The notes under the pieces: model-generated | The model's input: the letters and a program-made list of their open reading frames with translations, nothing else | The model's database searches: none | Told to the model about the DNA's origin: nothing | Source of the DNA: Solwaraspora sp. WMMD791 | GTDB taxonomy: Bacteria > Actinomycetota > Actinomycetes > Mycobacteriales > Micromonosporaceae | DNA length: 64,000 nt | Assembly: GCF_029581195.1 (NCBI RefSeq) | Contig: NZ_CP120737.1 | Span: forward strand, 5,061,001 to 5,125,000 | Direction: 5' to 3' | Part shown: positions 50,338-58,519 of the stretch, one piece after another | How the letters are laid out: every line of letters begins with the position of its first letter | Numbering within the stretch: the stretch's first letter is position 1 | Made by a program: the position numbers and the translations under genes

Positions 50338-53300
50338 ATGCGCCAGCACAGACGCATAGCCACCTGGAAATTGATCACTGCGGTCGTGGGGGCCGGTGTA
50401 CTCGGTGTCACCGGCGGCACGGCCGCAGTGGCAGCACCGGCGTCCGACGACCCGTTCATCAGCGAGATCCACTACGACAACGCGGGCACCGACACCGGTG
50501 AGGCCATCGAGATCACCGCCCCGGCCGGGTTCGACCTGACCGGTTGGCAGATCGTCCTCTACAACGGTGCCAACAGCGCGGTCTACGGCACCCGTACCTT
50601 GTCCGGCACGGTGCCGTCGGCCGGGGTCCTCGTCGCCGAGTACCCCACCGACGGCATCCAGAACGGATCGCCGGACGGCGTGGCCCTGGTCGACCCCGCG
50701 ACCACCGTCGTGGAGTTCCTCAGCTACGAAGGTACCCTGACCGCGGCCGGCGGCCCGGCGGACGGTGCGACCAGTGTCGACATCGGCGTCGCCGAGACCG
50801 CCAGCACACCGGCCGGCCACTCGCTGCAGAAGATCGGCGACAGTTGGCAGGCGCCGGCGCCGCACACCTTCGGCGTGGTCAACGGCGGTGGCACCGATCC
50901 CGACCCCGACCCCGACCCGGCGCCGGGTTGCGACGTCGCGGTGACGCACAGCATCGCCCAGGTGCAGGGCACCGGTGACGCCACCCCGCTGGCCGGTACC
51001 GCCGTCACCATCGAGGGCATCGTCGTCGCCGACCACCGTACGGGCGGCTACAACGGCATCTACCTGCAGACCGCGGGGACCGGTGGCGAGCGGACCGTCG
51101 GTGCCGGCACCGCCAGCGACGGCATCTTCGTCTACCTCACCAGCAACGCCGCCAACCACCCGACGGTCGCCCTCGGTGACCGGGTCCGGGTCAGCGGCAC
51201 CGCCAGCGAGTACTTCGGGCTCACCCAGGTCAGCATCGCCGGCAAGGCCGGCGTTCAGGTCTGCGACCAGGACAACCCGCTGCCCGAGCCGGTCGCGCTG
51301 ACCCTGCCACTGGATGCCGCCGGCCGCGAGTCGGTCGAGTCGATGCTGGTCGCCCCGGTCGGCGCCTACGCCGTCTCCGAGGTCTACAACACCAACCGGT
51401 ACGGCGAGGTCGTGCTCGCCGCCGGGGACGCCCCGGCGGTCATCCCGACCGACGTCGCGGCCCCGGGCAGCCCCCAGGCCCAGCAGATCGCCGCCGCGAA
51501 CCGGCTGGCCCGGCTCCTGGTCGACGACGGCCGGACCACCAACCTGGCCAGCGCCGGGCTCGCCCCGCCGTACGTCTCGCCGGCGCAGCCGTTGCGGGTC
51601 GGTGACGCGGTCGAGGCGTTCGGGCCGAGCGTGCTGTCGTACGGCTTCGACGAGTGGCGGCTGCAGCCCACCCGTCCGGTCGACGCCGACACCCCGGCCG
51701 CCGAGCGGACCACCTTCAAGGTCGCCAACCCCCGGACCGCCGCGCCCGCCGAGGTGGGTGGCGACATCCGGGTGGCCAGCTTCAACGTGTTGAACTACTT
51801 CGTCCACTTCGGCGGCGACGCCCGTGGCGCGGCCGACGAGGCGGGCCTGGCCAAGCAGGAAGCCAAGATCGTCTCGGCGATCTCCGCGCTGGACGCACAC
51901 GTGGTCGGCCTGCAGGAGATCGAGAACTCGGTACGGTTCGCGCCGACCGATCCGGAGAAGGCACTCAAGCGGCTGGTCGCCGCGCTGAACGCCGTCGACG
52001 GGGCCGACACCTGGGACTACGTCCGCTCCCCTGCGGACCTGCCGGGTGCGGCGCAGCAGGACGTCATCAGCAACGCGATCATCTTCAAGCCGGCCGCGGT
52101 GACGCCCGCCGGTCCGTCCCGGTCGATCGACGACGAGACGGTCTGGTTCAACGCCCGCGAGCCGATCGCGCAGACGTTCACCGCCGACGACCTCACCTTC
52201 ACCGTCGTGGTGAACCACTTCAAGTCCAAGAGCGCCTCCGGGTCGCCCACCGGCGACAACGCCGACGCCGGTGACGGCCAGGGCGCGTACAACGGTGACC
52301 GGACCCGGCAGGCGGCGGCGCTCGCCGCGTTCGTGACCGGGCTGACCGAGACCACCGGCAGCGACGACGTGCTGCTGCTCGGCGACTTCAACTCGTACAC
52401 GCAGGAGGATCCGATGCGGATCCTCTACGACGCCGACTACGTCAACCTCAACGACACCGGGCGCAGCACCTACGTCTTCGGCGGTGAGTCCGGCTCGCTG
52501 GACCACGCGCTGGCGTCGCCGTCGTTGGCGGCCCGGGTCACCGGTGCCGACGTCTGGCAGATCAACGCCGTCGAGTCGTACGCCTTCCAGTACGACGGCT
52601 TCCCGGCGTTCTACGACGCTGGTCCCTACCGGGCCAGCGACCACAACCCGATGGTGATCGGCCTGGCCACCGGTGAGGCCGGCCCGGTCGAGCTGCAGCT
52701 GCTGAGCATCAACGACTTCCACGGTCGGCTCGAGTCGGTGGGCACCTCGAACGGTCAGCCGGTCGGCGGCGCGGCACAGGTCGCCGGGCTGGTCGACCAG
52801 CTGCGGGCGGAGCACCCGAACACCGCGTTCGTCTCCGCCGGGGACAACATCGGTGCGTCGACCTTCGTCTCGGCGATCGCCGACGACAATCCGACCCTGG
52901 ACGTGCTCAACGCCGCCGGGCTGGACGTCTCGGCGGTCGGCAACCACGAGTTCGACAAGGGCATGACCGACCTGACCGACCGGGTCATCCCCCGGTCGGA
53001 CTTCCCGCACCTGGGTGCCAACGTCTACCGGGGCGACGAGCGGGCGCTGCCGGCGTACCACGTCCAGGAGATCGGCGGGATCCGCGTCGGCTACGTCGGC
53101 GTGGTCACCGAGCAGACCGCGGCTATGGTCAGCCCCGACGGCATCGCCGGGATCACGTTCCGTCCGGCCGCGGCGGAGGCCAACCTGGTCGCCACCCAGC
53201 TCAAGGACGGCAACGAGGCCAACGGTGAGGCCGACGTCGTGGTGCTGCTCACCCACGAGGGGGCGGCCACCCAGAACATCGGTTCGCCCGAGGCGCTGAT

Positions 53301-54726
53301 GAGCGACCCGGTGTTCGGACCGTTCACCCGTACGGTGCCCGAGATCGACGTCATCTTCAGCGGCCACACCCACCAGCCGTACGCCTTCGAGGTGCCGGTG
53401 CCCGGCACCGACGAGACCCGGCCGGTGGTGCAGGCCGAGGACTACGGCAAGAAGGTCGGCCGGGTGGTGCTCCAGGTGGACGCGGAGTCCGGGGAGATCG
53501 ACACCGAGCTGGTCGAACTGGTCGACGTGGTGGGCACGCCGGTCAACCAGGAGGTGGCCGACATCGTCGCGGCGGCCAAGGCCGAAGCCGAGGTGCTCGG
53601 CCAGCAGCCGCTGGGGTCGATCACGGCCGACATCCGTCGGGCGTACACCGGCGGTAACGAGGACCGGGGCAAGGAGTCGGCGCTGGGCAACTTCATCGCC
53701 GACGTCCAGCTCGCCGGTACCCGGGAGCCGGGTCGCGGTGGCGCGCAGATCGCCTTCATGAACCCGGGCGGGCTGCGAGCCGACCTGCTGTACGGCGAGG
53801 ACGGGGTGATCACCTACGCGGAGGCGTTCTCGGTCCAGCCGTTCGCCAACGACATGGTGACCCGCACCTACACCGGGGCGCAGGTCAAGGAGGTGCTGGA
53901 GCAGCAGTGGCAGCCGGCCGGGGCGTCCCGTCCGGTGCTCTGGCTGGGCGTGTCGGAGGGCTTCTTCTACACGTACGACCCCACAGCGGCCCAGGGTGAG
54001 CGGATCACCTCGATGCGGCTCAACGGGCAGCCGATCTCGCCGACGGGCACCTACCGGGTCACGGTCAACTCGTTCCTGGCAGCGGGTGGGGACAACTTCA
54101 CCACGTTGGCCGCCGGCACGGACACCATGACCACCGGCGACAACGACCTGACGATGCTGATCGCGTACTTCGCGGCGAACTCGCCGGTGACCGCGGACAC
54201 CGCGTCGCGGTCGGCGATCGGCCAGCCGGAACCGACCTGCGACGTGACCGTCACCGGTACCCACACCGGTGAACTGATCGTCAAGGCCGGGATGACCTAC
54301 TGCCTGACGGCGGCGACGGTCAACGGCCCGGTCACGGTCCGGCCCGGTGCGACGCTGATCGCCACCGACGGTGCGGTCAACGGTCCACTGACCGCGAACC
54401 GGCCGGAGTCGCTGACCTTCACCGGCACCACGTTCGCCGGTCCGTTGGCGCTGCTGCGGGCGACCGGGTCGGTGACCCTCACCGGGGTGACGATCCGGGG
54501 TCCGCTGGAGGTGACCGGCGGTGACGGCGGTCTGCGTCTCGACGGTGCCGACATCTCCGGCCCGGTGAGTTTGGTCAACAACAAGCACGACGAGCTGCCG
54601 GTGGTGGTGGCCGGGACCACGGTCCGTGGCCCGCTCCACTGCCAGGGCAACAGCCCGAAGCCGGTCGACGAGGGTCGGGCGAACACGGTGCAGGGTCCGG
54701 CGTCCGGGCAGTGCGCGAAGCTGTGA
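50338..54726 (+). CDS. Secreted multidomain nuclease / 5'-nucleotidase (ExeM/NucH-like)
   Basis: The 1462-residue precursor has a signal peptide (WKLITAVVGAGVLGVTGGTA) and a lamin-tail domain (PFISEIHYDNAGTDTGEAIE). An OB-fold stretch follows, then an endonuclease/exonuclease/phosphatase domain (IRVASFNVLNYFVHFGG, HVVGLQEIENS, VVNHFKSKS, LLLGDFNSYTQEDPM, ASDHNPMVIG). A complete 5'-nucleotidase comes next (LLSINDFHGRL, SAGDNIGAS, VGNHEFDKGM, FSGHTHQPY, NPGGLRADLLYGEDG). The C-terminal ~170 residues are glycine/threonine-rich repeats (NGPVTVRPGATL, RGPLEVTGG) that may be a surface or adhesive domain. It should degrade extracellular DNA to nucleosides plus phosphate. GGAGG precedes the ATG. Confidence 0.93.
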   Translation: MRQHRRIATWKLITAVVGAGVLGVTGGTAAVAAPASDDPFISEIHYDNAGTDTGEAIEITAPAGFDLTGWQIVLYNGANSAVYGTRTLSGTVPSAGVLVAEYPTDGIQNGSPDGVALVDPATTVVEFLSYEGTLTAAGGPADGATSVDIGVAETASTPAGHSLQKIGDSWQAPAPHTFGVVNGGGTDPDPDPDPAPGCDVAVTHSIAQVQGTGDATPLAGTAVTIEGIVVADHRTGGYNGIYLQTAGTGGERTVGAGTASDGIFVYLTSNAANHPTVALGDRVRVSGTASEYFGLTQVSIAGKAGVQVCDQDNPLPEPVALTLPLDAAGRESVESMLVAPVGAYAVSEVYNTNRYGEVVLAAGDAPAVIPTDVAAPGSPQAQQIAAANRLARLLVDDGRTTNLASAGLAPPYVSPAQPLRVGDAVEAFGPSVLSYGFDEWRLQPTRPVDADTPAAERTTFKVANPRTAAPAEVGGDIRVASFNVLNYFVHFGGDARGAADEAGLAKQEAKIVSAISALDAHVVGLQEIENSVRFAPTDPEKALKRLVAALNAVDGADTWDYVRSPADLPGAAQQDVISNAIIFKPAAVTPAGPSRSIDDETVWFNAREPIAQTFTADDLTFTVVVNHFKSKSASGSPTGDNADAGDGQGAYNGDRTRQAAALAAFVTGLTETTGSDDVLLLGDFNSYTQEDPMRILYDADYVNLNDTGRSTYVFGGESGSLDHALASPSLAARVTGADVWQINAVESYAFQYDGFPAFYDAGPYRASDHNPMVIGLATGEAGPVELQLLSINDFHGRLESVGTSNGQPVGGAAQVAGLVDQLRAEHPNTAFVSAGDNIGASTFVSAIADDNPTLDVLNAAGLDVSAVGNHEFDKGMTDLTDRVIPRSDFPHLGANVYRGDERALPAYHVQEIGGIRVGYVGVVTEQTAAMVSPDGIAGITFRPAAAEANLVATQLKDGNEANGEADVVVLLTHEGAATQNIGSPEALMSDPVFGPFTRTVPEIDVIFSGHTHQPYAFEVPVPGTDETRPVVQAEDYGKKVGRVVLQVDAESGEIDTELVELVDVVGTPVNQEVADIVAAAKAEAEVLGQQPLGSITADIRRAYTGGNEDRGKESALGNFIADVQLAGTREPGRGGAQIAFMNPGGLRADLLYGEDGVITYAEAFSVQPFANDMVTRTYTGAQVKEVLEQQWQPAGASRPVLWLGVSEGFFYTYDPTAAQGERITSMRLNGQPISPTGTYRVTVNSFLAAGGDNFTTLAAGTDTMTTGDNDLTMLIAYFAANSPVTADTASRSAIGQPEPTCDVTVTGTHTGELIVKAGMTYCLTAATVNGPVTVRPGATLIATDGAVNGPLTANRPESLTFTGTTFAGPLALLRATGSVTLTGVTIRGPLEVTGGDGGLRLDGADISGPVSLVNNKHDELPVVVAGTTVRGPLHCQGNSPKPVDEGRANTVQGPASGQCAKL

Positions 54727-54766
54727 GCGCGAGCTGAGCGTGCGTACGGACAGGTGACGCAACGGG

Positions 54767-54807
54767 GCCGCGGCCCGGTGGACCAAGTTGGTCCGCCGGG
54801 CCGCGGC
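54767..54807. terminator. Strong bidirectional terminator
   Basis: Two 20-base arms with one mismatch (GCCGCGGCCCGGTGGACCAA and its near-complement) and a single-base loop lie between the convergent nuclease and DoxX genes, 40 and 22 bases from their stops. Confidence 0.88.
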
Positions 54808-54829
54808 TCTCGTTGTGCGGGGGTGGGGG

Positions 54830-55267
54830 TCAGACCGTCGCCGGCTTCGGTTCCGACACCTGCTCCCGACGCGCGCGCAGCAGGGCGTCGAGCGAGTAGC
54901 GGCCCGGCCCGAGCGCCGCGACCAGCAGGAACGACCAGCAGAACAGGGCGGCGAGTTCGCCGCCGTTGTTCAGCGGCAGCAGCGCGGACGGCTGGTGCAT
55001 GACGAAGTACGCGTAGGCCATCGACCCGGAGCAGATGATCGCCGCGATCCGGGTCCCGAGTCCGGTGAGGACCAGGAGCCCTCCGACGAACTGGATCAAC
55101 GCGGCCCACCAGCCGGGCCAGGAACCGATGGCGGCGGCTTCACCGCTGCCGCGGTGGCCACCGAAGACTCCGAACAGCGTTGCCGCGCCGTGCAGCGCGA
55201 ACAGCAGTCCGACGACCACCCGGAACAGCGCGGTGACGATCTCGGGCAGGCGTTCAGTTGGGGACAT
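54830..55267 (-). CDS. DoxX family membrane protein
   Basis: The 145-residue protein has four hydrophobic helices: ALFRVVVGLLFALHGAATLFG, WAALIQFVGGLLVLTGLGTRIAA, SGSMAYAYFVM and LAALFCWSFLLVAALGPG. DoxX-like proteins are linked to thiol and redox stress in mycobacteria (with SodA and SseA), but this orphan copy cannot be assigned. The ATG at 55267 lies behind GAGGAG. Confidence 0.85.
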   Translation of the reverse strand: MSPTERLPEIVTALFRVVVGLLFALHGAATLFGVFGGHRGSGEAAAIGSWPGWWAALIQFVGGLLVLTGLGTRIAAIICSGSMAYAYFVMHQPSALLPLNNGGELAALFCWSFLLVAALGPGRYSLDALLRARREQVSEPKPATV

Positions 55268-55529
55268 GGAGGGACTCCTCGTACATCGGGGAATTTCGGG
55301 TCCCACGGCGAGAGGAGCGTAGCTACATCAATCAAAGCTAGTCAATATTTTGTTACCCGCTGTCAACATACTCTAGGCGTTGCGCCATCGGCGCTCGTCG
55401 GTCGCCGGTCCACCCACCCGTCGGTCGCCATCGTCGCGTAGGCTGGTCCCTTCGAGCAGCCACACCCCCGTCCGCGCCGCACTGGACCGCACCGGTCGGA
55501 GAGAAGCGACTCGCCATACGGAGAGCAGC

Positions 55530-55937
55530 ATGCACGAGATCCGGGTGTCGCCGCCCGAAGCCCGGCACTGCGTGGTCGAGGCCTCCGGTGAGCTCGACAT
55601 GGCGGCTACCGGGGACCTCTGCGGAGCCGTCGCCACGATCGATCCCCGCCAGGCAGAGTGGATCATCGTCGACCTGGCCGGCGTGACTCTGATCGACTCC
55701 AGTGCGATCAAGGAACTGGTCGACGCACACCATGCCGCCGCCGACCGGGGCCAGATCCTGCTTGTCCGCAACGCCCGGCCGATCGTCCTGCGGGTACTGC
55801 GGGTCACCGGTGTCGCAGCGCTGCTCGGCATCGCGCCGGCCAAACCGGGCACCGTGTACGGCCAGCCGGGCACCGTGTACGGCCAGGCGGGCACCGGGCC
55901 CGGCGGCGGTGCCGGCGGCACCGGGAACGCCGGGTGA
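55530..55937 (+). CDS. STAS-domain anti-sigma factor antagonist
   Basis: The 135-residue protein is a SpoIIAA/RsbV-like STAS domain: VVEASGELDMAATGDLCGAV and the switch region IIVDLAGVTLIDSSAIKELV, whose Ser pair holds the phosphorylation site. A Gly-rich tail with a PGTVYGQ repeat follows. It is overlapped by four bases by the gene for its likely kinase/anti-sigma partner, so the two act as a partner-switching module for an alternative sigma factor not encoded here. Confidence 0.88.
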   Translation: MHEIRVSPPEARHCVVEASGELDMAATGDLCGAVATIDPRQAEWIIVDLAGVTLIDSSAIKELVDAHHAAADRGQILLVRNARPIVLRVLRVTGVAALLGIAPAKPGTVYGQPGTVYGQAGTGPGGGAGGTGNAG

Positions 55938-56680
55938 ACACCCTCACCTGGCAGGTGAGCCGCGACTTCGCCAGCGGTGTCACCCAGGTCCGACTCGCCG
56001 GTGTGCTCACCGACACCGAGCTGGTCCGGCTCGCCCCGGTGCTGCGACGCTGCCTGGTCGAGGAGCCGCTGGGTCTGATCGTCGAGCTCGGCGAGGTCAC
56101 CGTGGCCAGTCCGATCGGGCTGCGGGTCTTCGCCATCCTCGCCGGCGGCGGGGGCGGCCACCGGCCGGCGATGCACCTGTGCGCCCACCCGGGCACCCCC
56201 GCCGGCCTGCTCGCCCGCCGCAGCATCAGCGACCTGGTGAGCGTGCAGGACAGCGTCGTCGACGCGCTCAAGCTGATCGAGAGTGGTCCACGGTCGCCGT
56301 ACCGCTGGCATCAGCACCTCGCCCCCCACCCGCGATCCCCGGGGACGGCCCGCCGACTCATCGAGGCGGCCTGCCGGTCCTGGCAGCTCACCGCGCTGCT
56401 CGACGAGGCCATGGTGGTCGGCTCGGAGCTGGTCGGCAACGCCGTCGAACACGCCGGCACCGAGCTGGACGTCACCACCACCCGCCAGGCCGGGGCGATC
56501 CGGATCAGTGTCCGGGACCGCGCCGCCCAGCTGCCGACGCCGGCGAACCGGACGGGATCGTCGCACACCGGCCGACGTGGTCGCGGGTTGGCCATCATCG
56601 AGGCGCTGGCCAACGACTGGGGCTACGCCGCGATGCCGGACGGCAAATCCGTCTGGGCGGCGCTGCGGCTGCCCGACTGA
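55934..56680 (+). CDS. Anti-sigma-type ATPase (RsbW-like) with N-terminal STAS-like domain
   Basis: In this 248-residue protein residues 1-110 form a STAS/MEDS-like domain (VTQVRLAGVLTDTELVRLAP). Residues ~120-248 form a HATPase_c_2 fold with N box VVGSELVGNAVEHAGTEL and G box GRRGRGLAIIEALANDWG. It should phosphorylate the adjacent STAS protein and sequester a sigma factor. The fusion of STAS-like and kinase domains in one protein is a useful distinguishing feature. GTG start, GTGA overlap with the upstream stop. Confidence 0.85.
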   Translation: MNTLTWQVSRDFASGVTQVRLAGVLTDTELVRLAPVLRRCLVEEPLGLIVELGEVTVASPIGLRVFAILAGGGGGHRPAMHLCAHPGTPAGLLARRSISDLVSVQDSVVDALKLIESGPRSPYRWHQHLAPHPRSPGTARRLIEAACRSWQLTALLDEAMVVGSELVGNAVEHAGTELDVTTTRQAGAIRISVRDRAAQLPTPANRTGSSHTGRRGRGLAIIEALANDWGYAAMPDGKSVWAALRLPD

Positions 56681-56742
56681 CGGCGTTAACTCCGTGCCAC
56701 CGTGGGTACGCCCTCCATCAGGTCGAACCTCCGGAGGTAGTC

Positions 56743-57150
56743 ATGACCCACGCAACCGCGATGCTGGACACGTACCCGCTCGACCTGGGCCACGTCGACC
56801 GGCAGGCACTCGCCGACTGTATCGACGCCTGCTTCGACTGCGCCCAGGCCTGCACCGCCTGCGCCGACGCGTGCCTCAGTGAGGACATGGTCGCCGATCT
56901 GGTCAAGTGCATCCGTACCAACCTCGACTGTGCCGACATCTGCGCGTCGACCGGCCGGGTGCTGTCCCGGCACACCGGCTACGACGCCAACACCACCCGT
57001 ACCGTCCTGCAGGCCTGCATCCAGGCCTGCCGGTCGTGCGCCGAGGAATGCATCGCGCACGCCGACACGCACGAGCACTGCCGGGTCTGCGCCGAGGCCT
57101 GCCAGCGGTGCGAACAGGCGTGTCGGCAACTGATGGCCGCCCTCGGCTGA
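56743..57150 (+). CDS. Four-helix-bundle copper-storage protein (Csp3/DUF326 type)
   Basis: The 135-residue protein has 18 cysteines in helical CxxxC/CxxC spacing (ADCIDACFDCAQACTACADA, then LVKCIRTNLDCADICAS, VLQACIQACRSCAEECI, HCRVCAEACQRCEQAC). This is the pattern of cytosolic Csp proteins that pack Cu(I) ions inside a four-helix bundle. No signal peptide is present, so it is the cytosolic Csp3 form. CCGGAGG precedes the ATG. No copper regulator or P-type ATPase is adjacent. Confidence 0.92.
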   Translation: MTHATAMLDTYPLDLGHVDRQALADCIDACFDCAQACTACADACLSEDMVADLVKCIRTNLDCADICASTGRVLSRHTGYDANTTRTVLQACIQACRSCAEECIAHADTHEHCRVCAEACQRCEQACRQLMAALG

Positions 57151-57166
57151 CGTCCCGGTCACCCGG

Positions 57167-58519
57167 TCACCCGGTCGCCGTCGGGGCGACCCCGGCGACC
57201 GGTGCAGACGCGGGAGTACGCCGCATCGCCACCGCGGTGGCGGCGGTGGCGAACGCCGCCGCCACCAGCGCGGCCGCCACCACCGCCTGGATCGACTCCG
57301 GGCGGGTCGCCAGCAACCAGCCGAGCAGCCCTACCGTGGTGATCCACAGTGGCGCCGCCGGCCGTCGGGCACCCGCCGCGACCTGGGCGTTGACCATGAC
57401 GTACACCAGTGCGTAGAGCGCCCCGACGGCGGCGAAGTACGGCGCGTACCGGCCCAGCGGCACGTAGTCCGGGCCGCCGGCGAGCCGGAACGCCAGGCCA
57501 CCGGCGAGCGCCGACGCCAGCACCAGCAGCGCGCCGCAGCCGGCCACCAGGGCGAGCGCCACCCCCCGGGCCCGCCGGTCGCCCCGGGCCAGCCGGGGCA
57601 ACGCGACGATGGTGACCACCTGCGGAGCCCAGATGGCCCCCTTGGTCAGCACCGCGCCGATCGCGTAGCCACCGGAATCCACTGGGGACAGCAGATACCG
57701 TGCCATGATCAGATCGGCGTACGAGAGCACCAGCATCGCCAGAGTGGCGCTGCTCGCAGTGAGTACGGCGGCGGCGGTCAGCCGGCCCGTCGCCGGGCCC
57801 GCCACAGCGTCGGCCCCCGGGCCTGCCACAGCGTCGGCCCCCGGGCCTGCCACAGCGTCGGCCCCCGGGCCTGCCACAGCGTCGGCCCCGGGGCCTCCCA
57901 CAGCGTCGGCCGCCGCCCCGGCGTCGGCCGTTGCGGCGGCCCGTCGACCGGCCGGCCGGGCCAACCAGGCCAGCACCGGCAGGGTCGCCACCCCGACCAG
58001 CACCCCGGCCAGCAGTGCACCGGTCGCGTCCAGACCGACCAGCAGGCCGGCGATCACGCCGCCGTAGCGGGTCACCGCGAGCACCGTCATCGCCGCCGCG
58101 AGCCGCAGGAACCGTTGGTCGCCCTGCAACTCGCCCAACCAGCGGCAACCGAGGACCGCCGTACCGGTGGCGGCGGCGAGCAGCCCGACCATCGCCAGCG
58201 ACAGGTCCAGCGCACCGACCAGCACCGGCCCGGCGGCCAGCACGGCCGCCGCGCAGATCCCGGCGGCGATCCAGGCCAACCGTCCAGCCGGATCGGTGCC
58301 ACCGCGCGCCCGGTGGACCGCGACCGCGATCTGCAGCCCGAGGCCGGGCACCGAACCGACCGCGCCGAGCGCCAGCACGGTCGCCAGCGCGCTGAGGCCG
58401 GCCGCCGGCAGCGCCCGGCCACCGAGCATCGGCGCCAGGTACGCCAGACCGTTGGCCAGCACGCCGGCCAACGCCACCGCCGGCCCGGCGCGCAACAGCC
58501 CGCCCGACCGGGCGGTCAC
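57167..58519 (-). CDS. MOP-type flippase-like multi-pass membrane protein
   Basis: The ~450-residue protein is highly hydrophobic with about 12 predicted helices, for example AGVLANGLAYLAPMLGGRAL, LSLAMVGLLAAATGTAVLG and ATLAMLVLSYADLIMARYLL followed by SPVDSGGYAIGAVLTKGAIW. The last segment resembles oligosaccharide flippases (PST/MATE-like fold). A loop contains a repeated ADAVAGPG unit. No glycan genes are adjacent, so its substrate is unknown. The GTG at 58519 overlaps the DUF885 stop (GTGA); the frame upstream is antisense-like and not used. Confidence 0.75.
   Translation of the reverse strand: MTARSGGLLRAGPAVALAGVLANGLAYLAPMLGGRALPAAGLSALATVLALGAVGSVPGLGLQIAVAVHRARGGTDPAGRLAWIAAGICAAAVLAAGPVLVGALDLSLAMVGLLAAATGTAVLGCRWLGELQGDQRFLRLAAAMTVLAVTRYGGVIAGLLVGLDATGALLAGVLVGVATLPVLAWLARPAGRRAAATADAGAAADAVGGPGADAVAGPGADAVAGPGADAVAGPGADAVAGPATGRLTAAAVLTASSATLAMLVLSYADLIMARYLLSPVDSGGYAIGAVLTKGAIWAPQVVTIVALPRLARGDRRARGVALALVAGCGALLVLASALAGGLAFRLAGGPDYVPLGRYAPYFAAVGALYALVYVMVNAQVAAGARRPAAPLWITTVGLLGWLLATRPESIQAVVAAALVAAAFATAATAVAMRRTPASAPVAGVAPTATG
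57801..57911. repeat. 24-bp tandem repeat in the flippase gene
   Basis: Four complete 24-base units (GCCACAGCGTCGGCCCCCGG then GCCT, with one variant) and a fifth partial unit encode repeated ADAVAGPG in an extramembrane loop. Unit number is likely to vary between strains. Confidence 0.85.

Noticed and set aside
50311-54786. A 1491-codon reverse-strand frame opposite the nuclease gene
   Set aside because: It is exactly antisense to a gene with clear domains; its residues are Arg/Gly/Val-rich with no family pattern. Long antisense frames are expected from GC-rich codon bias.
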